Assembly: GCA_050916095.1 (NCBI GenBank) | Contig: CP050901.1 | Span: forward strand, 2,666,001-2,730,000 | From: JANPCX01 sp050916095 | GTDB lineage: Bacteria; Pseudomonadota; Gammaproteobacteria; Burkholderiales; Burkholderiaceae_C | Length of the DNA stretch: 64,000 nucleotides | Reading direction: 5' to 3' | Part shown: positions 43,490 to 51,489 of the stretch, piece by piece | How positions within the stretch are numbered: the stretch's first letter is position 1 | How the letters are laid out: every line of letters begins with the position of its first letter | Notes under the pieces: generated by a model | What the model was told of the DNA's origin: nothing | What the model saw: the letters and a program-made list of their open reading frames with translations, nothing else | The model's database searches: none | Position numbers and translations under genes: made by a program

Positions 43490-44718
43490 ACATTGGCAGC
43501 CGCACCGCGCACCACTGCGCCCACCAGCACCTGGGGTGGCGTGGCCACCGGCTGCACAGAAGCGACACCTGCCTGCCCTTGTTCTTGTGTATGTGCCTGT
43601 GGTTCCAATTGCGGCTGTGGCGCTTTCTCGTCCTCGTGTGACACCCGCGGGTCCATGGCGGCGCGTAAGGCGTCGCCGGTGAAGGTCAACAGCAGCAAGG
43701 TGACGAGGAACATGGTGAAGGTTGCGAGCGAGATCCACCAGGCGTCCAGGTTGGCCTTGCCCTGGTTCAGCAAATGGCCCAGGCTGGGCGCGGGTGCGGT
43801 CACACCCAGGCCCAAAAAGTCCAGCGCCGCCAAGGCGGTGATGCCCGCGCTCATGCGGAAGGGCAAGAAGGTGATCACCGGGGTGAGGCTGTTGGGCAGG
43901 ATGTGGCGCTTGATGATTTGCCAATGCGACAGGCCCATGGCCTGCGCCGCTTTGATGTAATCGAGCTGGCGATTGCGCAGCACCTCGGCGCGCACATAGT
44001 CCGAGGTGGATATCCAGGCGAACAAGGACAGCAGCACAAACAACAAAATGAAACTGTGCTCGAACACCGACGCAAAAATGATCAGCAGGTAGAGCTCAGG
44101 CATGGAGTGCCACACCTCGATCAAACGCTGCCCCACCAGGTCCACCTTGCCCGCGAAATAACCCTGCACCGCGCCGATGAGCAGCCCCAGCACGATTCCT
44201 GCAGCCGTGAGCGCCAGCGCAAACGTCACCGATACACGAAAGCCATACAACAAGCGCGCCGCAATGTCGTAACCCGCAATGTCGGTGCCCAGCCAGTTTT
44301 CCTTGGACGGCGGGCCGGGGTAATGCGCGGTGTCGGAAAAGTAGTTCAGCGTGTCGTAGTAGTAGGGGTTGAGCGGGTACAAGGCCCAATTCTTGTCCTT
44401 GGTGATTTGTTCCTTGATGAACGGGTCGCTGAAGTCTGCCTTGATGGGCAGGTCGCCACCGAACACCGCCTCGGGGTAGTCTTTGAGCACAGGGAAATAC
44501 CACTGCCCTTCGTAGCGCACCACCAAAGGCCTGTCATTCGACACCAACTCGCCCGCCAGGCTCACGGCATAAAGGCTCAGGAAAATCACCAGGCTCCAAA
44601 AGCCCAGCCGGTTGCGCTTGAAACGTTGCCAAATGCGCCGGCCTGGGGAGATGGTGTCGGGAACGGTGGCTGCCGCGTCCAGGTCTTCAGGCGCTTGCGT
44701 TGCATTCAAAGCGGACAT
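43441..44718 (-). CDS. yejE: Peptide ABC transporter permease (YejE-like)
   Basis: This inner membrane permease of about 425 residues opens with RRIWQRFKRNRLGFWSLVIFLSLY (core RFKRNRLGFWSLVIF) and has the long periplasmic loop with NWLGTDIAGYDIAARLLYG and the EAA-type coupling loop AAQAMGLSHWQIIKRHILPNS. A Gln/Pro-rich tail follows GDALRAAMDPRVSHEDEKAP. The last 15 or so codons (RIEPYTSHDTTYRSG) and the stop are supplied by repeat copy 5, so the natural C-terminus was probably different. ATG 44718 with GGAGG seven bases upstream is preferred over the TTG at 44724. It starts two bases after the yejB stop. Confidence 0.88.
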   Translation of the reverse strand: MSALNATQAPEDLDAAATVPDTISPGRRIWQRFKRNRLGFWSLVIFLSLYAVSLAGELVSNDRPLVVRYEGQWYFPVLKDYPEAVFGGDLPIKADFSDPFIKEQITKDKNWALYPLNPYYYDTLNYFSDTAHYPGPPSKENWLGTDIAGYDIAARLLYGFRVSVTFALALTAAGIVLGLLIGAVQGYFAGKVDLVGQRLIEVWHSMPELYLLIIFASVFEHSFILLFVLLSLFAWISTSDYVRAEVLRNRQLDYIKAAQAMGLSHWQIIKRHILPNSLTPVITFLPFRMSAGITALAALDFLGLGVTAPAPSLGHLLNQGKANLDAWWISLATFTMFLVTLLLLTFTGDALRAAMDPRVSHEDEKAPQPQLEPQAHTQEQGQAGVASVQPVATPPQVLVGAVVRGAAANVRIEPYTSHDTTYRSG

Positions 44719-44720
44719 GG

Positions 44721-45779
44721 TCAAGCCTCCTTGGCGTCGAATTTGATGCGGGGGTCCACCAGCACATAGGCCACGTCGCCGAACAGCTTGATCAGCAAAC
44801 CAATCAAGGTGAAGAGGTAGAGCGTGCCAATCACGATGGGGTAGTCGCGGCTGTTGATGGCCTCGAAGGACAAGAGGCCAATGCCGTCGATGGAGAACAA
44901 GGTTTCAATCAACAGGCTGCCACTGAAAAACGCCGCGATGAAGGTGCCTGGAAAGCCGGTGACCAAGGGCAACAAGGCATTGCGAAACACATGCTTCCAC
45001 AGCACCTGCTTTTCACTCAGGCCTTTGGCCCGGGCGGTCAACACATACTGTTTGCTGATCTCATCCAGGAAGGTGTTTCTTGTCAGCAAAGTTTTGATGG
45101 CAAAGCTGCCAATGGCCGCAGCCGTCACGGGCAAGGTGATGTGCCAGAGGTAGTCAGTGACTTTGCCCCAAGGACTCAGCTCGTCCCAGTTTGATGAGGT
45201 GAGCCCGCGCAGTGGAAACAAGTCCCAGAACGAGCCGCCACCAAACAGCAAAATCAACAGCACACCAAAAATGAAACCTGGCACCGCCCAGCCCGTGAGG
45301 ATGACGAGGCTGGTGACCAGATCAAACCGGCTCCCCGCCCTCACCGCCTTGGCCACGCCCAAAGGCACGGAGATGAGGTAGGTGACTAAAAAAGTCCACA
45401 CCCCCAAGGACACAGAAACACCCAGCTTGTCTTTGATCAGGTTCCACACGCTTTCATTGCGGAAGTAGCTGTCACCCAGCTCAAACTGAGCGAGGTTCTT
45501 CAACATTTGCCAATAGCGCTCCAGCGGTGCCTTGTCAAAGCCGTACAACTCGGTCAACTGCTTGACTTGGGTGGCATCAATGCCCGCACGGCCGCTGTAG
45601 TTCCAGGCGCTGCCGCCACCTGCATCGCTGCCGGTGCGTGCGCTCTCACCATCGATTTGCGCCAGAGCCTGGTCCACCGGCCCACCAGGCACAAATTGCG
45701 TCGCAAGAAAGGTCAACGTCAACACCCCGAGCAAAGTCGGGATCATCGCGAGCAAACGTTTGAACAGATAAACCCACAT
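44721..45779 (-). CDS. yejB: Peptide ABC transporter permease (YejB-like)
   Basis: This 352-residue permease begins MWVYLFKRLLAMIPTLLGVLTLTF and contains FGGGSFWDLFPLRGL and the coupling motif TARAKGLSEKQVLWKHVFRNALLP. Six membrane helices of the OppB type can be read. ATG 45779 matches the family start; the longer frame to 45872 has no family resemblance. It is the first gene of the yejBEFA-nitroreductase operon. A paralogue of equal length lies at 62802-63860. Confidence 0.92.
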   Translation of the reverse strand: MWVYLFKRLLAMIPTLLGVLTLTFLATQFVPGGPVDQALAQIDGESARTGSDAGGGSAWNYSGRAGIDATQVKQLTELYGFDKAPLERYWQMLKNLAQFELGDSYFRNESVWNLIKDKLGVSVSLGVWTFLVTYLISVPLGVAKAVRAGSRFDLVTSLVILTGWAVPGFIFGVLLILLFGGGSFWDLFPLRGLTSSNWDELSPWGKVTDYLWHITLPVTAAAIGSFAIKTLLTRNTFLDEISKQYVLTARAKGLSEKQVLWKHVFRNALLPLVTGFPGTFIAAFFSGSLLIETLFSIDGIGLLSFEAINSRDYPIVIGTLYLFTLIGLLIKLFGDVAYVLVDPRIKFDAKEA

Positions 45780-46007
45780 GGTGCTGTGAACCGACAGAAA
45801 CGATCTGTGACTCATTGCAGATAACGTGCCATGCGGGGGCTGCTGACGGGCGTCTTCTTTTTTTGTTTTCAATCAAGGACTTAACGGGCCGCTTGGTGTC
45901 GCCGGGTGGGGCTGTGCTGGGACCGTGTGTTGAGTTCTGAACACTTGGCTTGGAGGGGATGCGCACATTGCGGCAGTGCGGGACACTGCGGCCACTTCTT
46001 TACGGAC

Positions 46008-46311
46008 TGCCCTTCGACAAGCCCTGTACCCCACCCGTTCGGGCTGAGCCTGTCGAAGCCAGCGAGTACCTCAGTGCAGGCCCTTCGACAAGCTCAGGGC
46101 GAACGGAGAGAGGTGATGCACAGCCACACATCCGTGTTTCTCCATCCGTTCGGGCTGACCCTTCGACGGAGCTCAGGACAGGACTTGTCGAAGCCAGGGT
46201 GTGCCTCGGTCAAGGCCCTTCGACAGGCTCAGGGCGAACTGACAGGAGAGACTCGCTCCGTACCCCAATCCGTTCAGGCTGGGGTGTCGTGATTGATGTA
46301 ACGCCCAATAG
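46008..46311. repeat. Palindromic intergenic repeat array, copy 6 (several units)
   Basis: About 300 bp upstream of yejB made of at least two full units and fragments: arms CCCGTTCGGGCTGAGCC and CCCTTCGACAAGCTCAGGG, then ATCCGTTCGGGCTGACCC, a nested CTTCGACGGAGCTCAGGAC variant, and CCCTTCGACAGGCTCAGGG. It ends with the family flank GTGTCGTGATTGATGTAACG and CAATAG. It fills most of the gap between yejB and the PIN remnant, in which I see no gene. Confidence 0.8.
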
Positions 46312-46318
46312 AGCCAGC

Positions 46319-46715
46319 TCAGCCCGCAGAAAGCGCCACCGCATGAGCAGGGAACGCCCGCAACAGTTTCTTGTCCTGCGTCACCAGTTGGGTATCGAGC
46401 TTCATCGCCAAGGCAATGAACTCGCAGTCGTAGGCCGAGCAATCGCTGTCCCGCACCAATGTCAGCACGTCCCGAGAGTCCACCTCAAACTCCGACCCCG
46501 CCAGCAAGCTTTCCGCCTCTTCTTGCAGGCCGCAAGCCTGCTCAAACGTCAGCGTTTTTCGCCTGACATAACCCGCAAGAATGTTCCGAAACTCACTGCG
46601 CCACAAAACGGGAGCGGCCCAGTCGGCGTCATGTTCAAGCAATTGTTCAGCATTCGCGGTGTACTCCGCCGGGCAGATAGAGGTACGCCAAGACACTCAA
46701 GACCTCCAAGGTCAT
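46319..46715 (-). pseudogene. PIN-domain (VapC-like) toxin remnant
   Basis: The readable frame contains EYTANAEQLLEHDADWAAPVLWRSEFRNIL, EEAESLLAGSEFEVDS, SDCSAYDCEFIALAMKLDT and LVTQDKKLLRAFP, a clear PIN ribonuclease with its later acidic residues. The N-terminus is in another frame: ATG 46715 gives MTLEVLSVLAYLYLPG, joined to EYTANAE if one base of the pair at 46666-46667 is removed (131 residues, normal length). At the position where PIN domains have Asp-Thr-Asn this sequence has Val-Leu-Ser, so the first catalytic Asp is lost. Two independent lesions mean it is dead. Its ATG overlaps the stop of the antitoxin remnant as ATGA. Confidence 0.78.
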
Positions 46716-46828
46716 GGCCGACCCTCAAGCTTGAACGCATCAATATCCCGCACCCGAAACCCCTCCTTCGGCAGCTGGGCCCGCAGCTCCCTCGCCCGCG
46801 CCAATCTTTCGGTTGGCTGGACCGTTGC
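46712..46828 (-). pseudogene. Antitoxin-like C-terminal remnant
   Basis: About 38 codons, TERLARARELRAQLPKEGF through VRDIDAFKLEGRP, end at TGA overlapping the PIN toxin ATG, the usual antitoxin-toxin arrangement. Upstream the GC content drops sharply at about 46830 and the frame continues into unrelated AT-rich sequence. The DNA-binding N-terminus of the antitoxin is therefore missing at an island boundary. Family naming is by context and general resemblance only. Confidence 0.55.
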
Positions 46829-46931
46829 ACCCAATAAAATTCTTAAAATTTTTATCACGAACATATTATAAATAAACAGAATTACCACTACTCCCACGTG
46901 CCATTTACCATAAAAAATTGCATTCCCACCA

Positions 46932-47612
46932 TCATTTACTTGGCACCTCGACAACGGGTTTTGCAAAAGCCTTAGCCACATCCTCATTTGTTTTTTGGCG
47001 CGCTATTTTTGACTGAAACAAGTAACCATAGGCAGTAACAAATACATCCTTCAAATAATACATATCAATACTACCGGCGGTCTTATCGCTGTACTGAGTG
47101 TATTTGAGGAATGTATTGTTATTCGTCAAACAAACAAACCCGCCACCACTCGACGGAAGTAAGTTAAATTCTTTAAGTCCTTCAATAAAGGTCTGACTAG
47201 TTTGTTTGTCAAATTTTTGAGATTCATCGATCTCGTATCTATCAAGACACTTTCCTTGCAGGCCCCACTTTTTTTCCACTTCACTTTTTGTTATTGCCTT
47301 ACCCCTAAATGAGATGTTTATTTCCTCAATATTTTTGTAGGGAGCATATAACTTCACGCTGATAAAATGAGCATCTGCGCCGAATATCTCATATTTTACT
47401 TCGCTGTCACTCACGTAGCACTTCGCGGTGTCGGCCGATTCCGATGTGCACCCTATCAATTCGTGAGGACTTTTGAGAGATTCTTTTGACACACCTAACT
47501 GTATCCCGCCAACGCTAAACGGAGTGTTATCGCTAGCAAGCTTTTGTCTTTTGTCGCACGCCATTAGAAGCAGAGATACTCCCACCATTAAAACCATTCT
47601 TATGCTATTCAC
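46932..47612 (-). CDS. Putative lipoprotein of unknown function in an AT-rich island
   Basis: This 226-residue protein has a lipoprotein signal (MVLMVGVSLLLMACDKRQ, lipid Cys about residue 19). The mature part contains TPFSVGGIQLGVSKESLKS, three or four further Cys residues that could form disulfides, and FVCLTNNNTFLKYTQY; I recognise no family. The start is GTG 47612 (first residues MNSIRM). It follows the 156-residue unknown gene by 23 bp on the same strand, so the two form an operon. Codon use is AT-rich and unlike its neighbours, indicating transfer. Confidence 0.72.
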   Translation of the reverse strand: MNSIRMVLMVGVSLLLMACDKRQKLASDNTPFSVGGIQLGVSKESLKSPHELIGCTSESADTAKCYVSDSEVKYEIFGADAHFISVKLYAPYKNIEEINISFRGKAITKSEVEKKWGLQGKCLDRYEIDESQKFDKQTSQTFIEGLKEFNLLPSSGGGFVCLTNNNTFLKYTQYSDKTAGSIDMYYLKDVFVTAYGYLFQSKIARQKTNEDVAKAFAKPVVEVPSK

Positions 47613-47635
47613 TTTTTATTCCACCTTTCTCACCA

Positions 47636-48106
47636 TCATGGCCCAAGAAATATTTCCCATTGATATATTATAGCGCGCGCAAGATTCAAAACATCCACGC
47701 CTCTGCCATCGTTTTTAATTAACATCCATTCGTCGCCCCAGTCAAGCTTCATAGAACCCAGCGGGGTGTTTCCGCTCAACAGATTGTCATAAATAACAGC
47801 TTGCGGATCAATACTATTTCTTTTAGTTAACTTTAAATGCTTGCCTTTGTTACAGAGATCTTGGCAATCCTTCAAATCTTCTTGGCTCAGAAATTTCTGT
47901 AACTCACTTATTTTTGAAGGATTCGTCTTTTCAAAATAATCTTTAATGTGATATGCAGTAATATAGAAATTATAAACATTATCTATATTAACTTCCGCCT
48001 CCAATCGAACTAGCTCCCGCTTTGCTTTTTTGAGCATGTCGTGTGGGGTAGCTAAATCAAAAAAAATTACTGATGTCAGTATGTTGTCAACTTGCATTGT
48101 CGCCAT
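47636..48106 (-). CDS. Hypothetical helical protein in an AT-rich island
   Basis: This 156-residue soluble protein has no signal. It reads MATMQVDNILTSVIFFDLAT, then NVYNFYITAYHIKDYFEKTN and DCQDLCNKGKHLKLTKRNS. The helical pattern with tyrosine-rich AYHIKDYF followed by a C-x-DLCN-x-GKHLKL block recalls small HEPN-like hypothetical proteins, but I hold this weakly. It is the first gene of a two-gene AT-rich operon with the lipoprotein at 46932. Confidence 0.65.
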   Translation of the reverse strand: MATMQVDNILTSVIFFDLATPHDMLKKAKRELVRLEAEVNIDNVYNFYITAYHIKDYFEKTNPSKISELQKFLSQEDLKDCQDLCNKGKHLKLTKRNSIDPQAVIYDNLLSGNTPLGSMKLDWGDEWMLIKNDGRGVDVLNLARAIIYQWEIFLGP

Positions 48107-48233
48107 CTACAGTTGGCAGGTGTTTCCCGCGATACGAAATAGTTTAAAGCAGTGGAAATTAGACTACTGCCGCTCTTTCATGACGCACGCGACGCTTACA
48201 AGTTTACGGCTGCGCCCAAATCCATCCACGCTA

Positions 48234-48269
48234 AACAAAAAGCGCAGCCCCCGTTCCCAAAGGCTGCGC
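48234..48269 (-). terminator. Terminator of the DszB/aldolase/DszA-like operon
   Basis: On the minus strand GCGCAGCC, loop of twelve, GGCTGCGC, then TTTTTGTTT. The 8-bp stem lies 43 bp after the stop of the monooxygenase gene and marks the 3' end of that operon. Confidence 0.85.
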
Positions 48270-48311
48270 CCCCCCGGAGTGCCCTGCAGCACCCCAGACC
48301 GTTGCAAAAGA

Positions 48312-49667
48312 TCAAGCCGCCCGAGGCACCTGCTGCAACACAGGCCTCGTGTTCGGATTCGCCGGGCGTTTGAGGCCCAGGTGGTCGCGCAGGGTTTTGC
48401 CTTCGTATTCCTTGCGGAAAATGCCGCGCCGTTGCAGCTCGGGCACCACGAGGTTCACAAAATCAACGAAGCCGCTGGGCAGGAAAGGGGGCACGACGTT
48501 GAAGCCGTCGGCGCCCTTCTCCACAAACCACTGCTCGATGAGGTCGGCCACGGTTTTGACCGAGCCGATGGCCTGCACATGGCCACGCGCCACTCGGAAC
48601 TTGAGCACCAGTTGGCGGATGGTGAGGTTCTCGCGCCGGGCCAGCTCCAACTGCTGCAGGAAGCGGCCTTGGCCGTTCTCGCCCGGTTGGTAAGGCAGGT
48701 CGGGCAAGGGGCCGTCGAGGTCGTAGCCTGACAGGTCGAACCCGCCGAACTCGATGTTCTTGAACTCGACGCGGGACTGCAGTTCCCAGAAGCGGTCTTG
48801 CGCCTCTTGGTCTGATCGAGCGACCACGACCGACAAGCCGGGTGTGACCTTGATCTGGTCTTCCTCGCGGCCATATTTGGCGAGTCGTCCTTTCACGTCG
48901 GCGTAATACGCTTTGGCCACTTCCAGTGAGGTGGCCGAGGCGTAAATCATTTCGGCGTGTTTGGCGGCGAACTCGCGGCCTGTCTCCGAGTTGCCCGCCT
49001 GCACGAACACGGGGTAGCCCTGAATGGGCCGGGCCATGTCGAGCAAGGCGTCGGACTTCAGGTGCTCACCTCGGTAGTGAACCGGGTGGGCGCTGCGGGG
49101 TTCGTAGAACTGGCCGGTTTCGCGGTTGGGGTGGTCGAAGGCGTCGTCGTCCCAAGAGTCCCAAAGCTGTTTGGCCAGGTCCACAAACTCACCCGCCCGC
49201 TCGTAACGCTCCTCATGGTCGCGGCCATCGTCCACACCGAAGTTCTGTGCCGTGTGCGGCGAGAACGACGACACCACGTTCCACCCTGCCCGGCCACCCG
49301 AAATGTGGTCGAGCGAGGAGAAACGCCGCGCCAGGTTGTAGGGGTGGTCGTAGTTGGTGTTGACGGTGGCGATCAGGCCGATGCGGCTGGTGTGGGTGGC
49401 CAGCGCAGACAAGAGCGTGAAGGGTTCGAACTGGTAGCTCAAACCTTGACGGCCCGTTTCAGGCCCCAACTCGGCGGAACGGCCAATGAAGTCGGCCATG
49501 AAAAAGGCGTCGAACTTGGCTGCTTCTGCCAGCCGCACCGCGTTGATGTACCAGTTGAGGTCGGGCCGACCGCTGTCGGTGGAACTGGGGTGGCGCCAGG
49601 CAGAAGTGTGGTGACCAAAACGCTGAACAAAAATGTTCAGCGCCAGTTGTCGTTTGGGTTGACTCAT
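48312..49667 (-). CDS. FMN-dependent monooxygenase of the NtaA/SnaA/DszA family
   Basis: This 451-residue luciferase-like flavin monooxygenase is the same size as DszA, the dibenzothiophene sulfone monooxygenase. Conserved text: GHHTSAWRHPSS, FDAFFMADF, TSRIGLIATVNTNYDHPYNLARRFSSLDHISGGRAGWNVVSS (core SGGRAGWNVVSS), NFGVDDGRDHEERYERAGEF, PVFVQAGNSETGREFAAKHA and C-terminal RGIFRKEYEGKTLRDHLGL. The family cleaves C-N or C-S bonds using FMNH2 from a separate reductase; no reductase is in the operon. Sharing an operon with a DszB-like protein favours an organosulfur substrate (inference). ATG 49667 (MSQPKRQL) is the start. Confidence 0.88.
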   Translation of the reverse strand: MSQPKRQLALNIFVQRFGHHTSAWRHPSSTDSGRPDLNWYINAVRLAEAAKFDAFFMADFIGRSAELGPETGRQGLSYQFEPFTLLSALATHTSRIGLIATVNTNYDHPYNLARRFSSLDHISGGRAGWNVVSSFSPHTAQNFGVDDGRDHEERYERAGEFVDLAKQLWDSWDDDAFDHPNRETGQFYEPRSAHPVHYRGEHLKSDALLDMARPIQGYPVFVQAGNSETGREFAAKHAEMIYASATSLEVAKAYYADVKGRLAKYGREEDQIKVTPGLSVVVARSDQEAQDRFWELQSRVEFKNIEFGGFDLSGYDLDGPLPDLPYQPGENGQGRFLQQLELARRENLTIRQLVLKFRVARGHVQAIGSVKTVADLIEQWFVEKGADGFNVVPPFLPSGFVDFVNLVVPELQRRGIFRKEYEGKTLRDHLGLKRPANPNTRPVLQQVPRAA

Positions 49668-49687
49668 GGTGAGGCTTCGCTGTGAAT

Positions 49688-50365
49688 TCAGCCCGAAAAC
49701 GATTTGGACTTTTCGAGCAAACCGGTGCGTTTCCACTGGGCTTCCAACGCGCCAGGCGTGTACACCTTGGCACCACCGACCACCTCGGCATACACCTGGT
49801 AGCGAGCGGCTTCTTCCACGAAGAGGATCAGTTCAGACGTCTTGATGATGCCCTTGCCCCAGAAGTTCACACCGCCGTTGGACTCGAGCAGTGCGGGTGG
49901 CGGTGCCAGTTCAGGGTGTTTGTCCAGGCGCTCTTTGATGATGTCGAGTACGCTGCGGGTGCGGTCCAGGTGGTTGGGAATTTCGCGGGCCAGCAAGTGG
50001 CGTGCGGCGGCCACGTAGAGGATGGGGAAAGGTTTGTGGGCCAGCGACCAAGCGGAGAGGTAAGAGGTGTGAACGTGGATGGCGGTGTCGGCATCCAGGC
50101 GCGCTTCGTTCAGGATGGAGTCCGGGGCTTCAGAGAATTTCTTCAGGCTGATGCTGGGGGTTTGGTCGCGTTTGAGCCCGCCAGGGAAACGGATGCCCAA
50201 GAGCAAATCGTGGCCGGGCACGCGGTGCGAAATGTGGAAGGTCAGGCTGGCCGACAGGGTGCCGTTTTGGCGCAGGGTTTCAAAGGCATGGATGGCGTCG
50301 GCTTTGGCTTCGTCCACATAAGAGACAAGGTCGATGCTGGTGAGTTGGTCGTTTTGTTCGGACAT
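49688..50365 (-). CDS. Class II aldolase/adducin-like protein, metal site incomplete
   Basis: This 225-residue cytoplasmic protein has the class II aldolase fold signature ADTAIHVHTSYLSAWSLAH, giving the first two metal-binding histidines (H-x-H). The third histidine, normally in an LLxxHG motif, is replaced: the text is ALLESNGGVNFWGKG. It therefore should not bind zinc in the usual way and may do different chemistry or none. It lies between the DszB-like gene (47 bp upstream) and the monooxygenase gene (20 bp downstream) and is clearly co-transcribed. AGGAGAAACACC precedes the ATG, the same leader as the second aldolase-like gene at 59472. Confidence 0.78.
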   Translation of the reverse strand: MSEQNDQLTSIDLVSYVDEAKADAIHAFETLRQNGTLSASLTFHISHRVPGHDLLLGIRFPGGLKRDQTPSISLKKFSEAPDSILNEARLDADTAIHVHTSYLSAWSLAHKPFPILYVAAARHLLAREIPNHLDRTRSVLDIIKERLDKHPELAPPPALLESNGGVNFWGKGIIKTSELILFVEEAARYQVYAEVVGGAKVYTPGALEAQWKRTGLLEKSKSFSG

Positions 50366-50412
50366 GGTGTTTCTCCTGGTGTGTGATGAATGGAAAGGTG
50401 AACAGCTTTGTT

Positions 50413-51489
50413 TCAGGCGGCCACGGCGACAGCACGTTCGGCCTGGGCGTCTTGTTCAATAACAAGTTGGCGCGCGCGTGCCAGGGGCTCGTGCACCACC
50501 CAGTCGCGGGCGACCGAGAAGTTGTGTTTGACGTAACCCCAGTTGAACAAGAAGTCTTTTTGCGCCTCCAGGCCGGCGATGTAGGTGTCTGACAGGCGCG
50601 GCTCGAAGGATCGGTGCACATCACGGCCATGCGAGGCAATCACTTCGGCGGGGGTTGCACCGCCGTTGTCGGAGGACAGCAGTTGCACCACCTCATCGTG
50701 GTGTGTGGCGGCCCAGGCTGCGGTGCGCAGCAGCACGGCCAGGTAACGCACGACCACATCAGGGTGTTTGTCGAGGAAGGCGCGGTCCACCGTGATGGGG
50801 CGTGGCGTGCCGTTGTTGACGCGCTGGATCGGGTCGGCCAAGGTGTTGATGTTGATCACCTCGTGGTAACCCGCCGTTTGCGACAGGCGATAGCCACGTG
50901 CAAAACGCAGGAAGATGGCATCGACCTGGCCGGCGTTGAGTGCCTCCAACTCCACCGAGTGGCCGGGCTCGCGGGTTTGCTGGCGCGGGCCGTCTTCAGT
51001 GTCGTAACTCGGCGCGTCGATGTCCACAAACTGCGCGTCGGCGGAAGTGGCACCGGCGAGGCGCAGCGCGGTTTCAAAGCCGTGTTGTGCAGCGCCGCGC
51101 TGGAAATCAATCACGGCTTTTTCATGGCGGGGCACACCGAGGCGTTTGCCTTTGAGGTCGGCCACGGTGCGAATGCCAGAGCCCGCGCGGGTGAGGATGC
51201 CTTGGTATTCGTCGAGCCAGGTGATGCCCAGCACCACGGTGTCCTGGCCCTGGCCACGCGCCCAGATGGGCGGAATGTTGCCGCCCTCGCGGAACATGCC
51301 GGATTGTTTGTGGTGGTAATGGGAGTTGCGCACTTCCAGGCTGTGCGAATCACGCAGTGAATGCAGCACGGTGCCAGGCTTGGCGAACTCGGCTTGCAGC
51401 CACTGTTTGCGAATGGCCAATGCAGACGAGGTGGCCGCGCCGCAGCGGGTGTAGTAAAGGTCCACGTTCTGGATGTGTTGTTCAGGCAT
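50413..51489 (-). CDS. DszB-like desulfinase candidate (periplasmic-binding fold)
   Basis: This 358-residue protein would usually be called an ABC transporter substrate-binding protein of the SsuA/TauA fold. It has no signal peptide (MPEQHIQNVDLYYTRCG) and no importer genes beside it. DszB, which hydrolyses 2'-hydroxybiphenyl-2-sulfinate to sulfite, has catalytic Cys27, His60 and Arg70. Here C16 lies in the equivalent YYTRCGAAT, and SHYHHKQSGMFREGGNIPP supplies H57 and R67 with the same His-to-Arg spacing of ten and the same GG-x-IPP context. I infer a cytoplasmic C-S hydrolase. AAGGAG precedes ATG 51489. First gene of an operon with the aldolase-like and DszA-type genes. Confidence 0.75.
   Translation of the reverse strand: MPEQHIQNVDLYYTRCGAATSSALAIRKQWLQAEFAKPGTVLHSLRDSHSLEVRNSHYHHKQSGMFREGGNIPPIWARGQGQDTVVLGITWLDEYQGILTRAGSGIRTVADLKGKRLGVPRHEKAVIDFQRGAAQHGFETALRLAGATSADAQFVDIDAPSYDTEDGPRQQTREPGHSVELEALNAGQVDAIFLRFARGYRLSQTAGYHEVININTLADPIQRVNNGTPRPITVDRAFLDKHPDVVVRYLAVLLRTAAWAATHHDEVVQLLSSDNGGATPAEVIASHGRDVHRSFEPRLSDTYIAGLEAQKDFLFNWGYVKHNFSVARDWVVHEPLARARQLVIEQDAQAERAVAVAA

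Noticed and set aside
41413..46311. Repeated units as a CRISPR array
   Set aside because: Units are long imperfect palindromes scattered between genes, spacing is irregular, there are no unique spacers and no cas genes.
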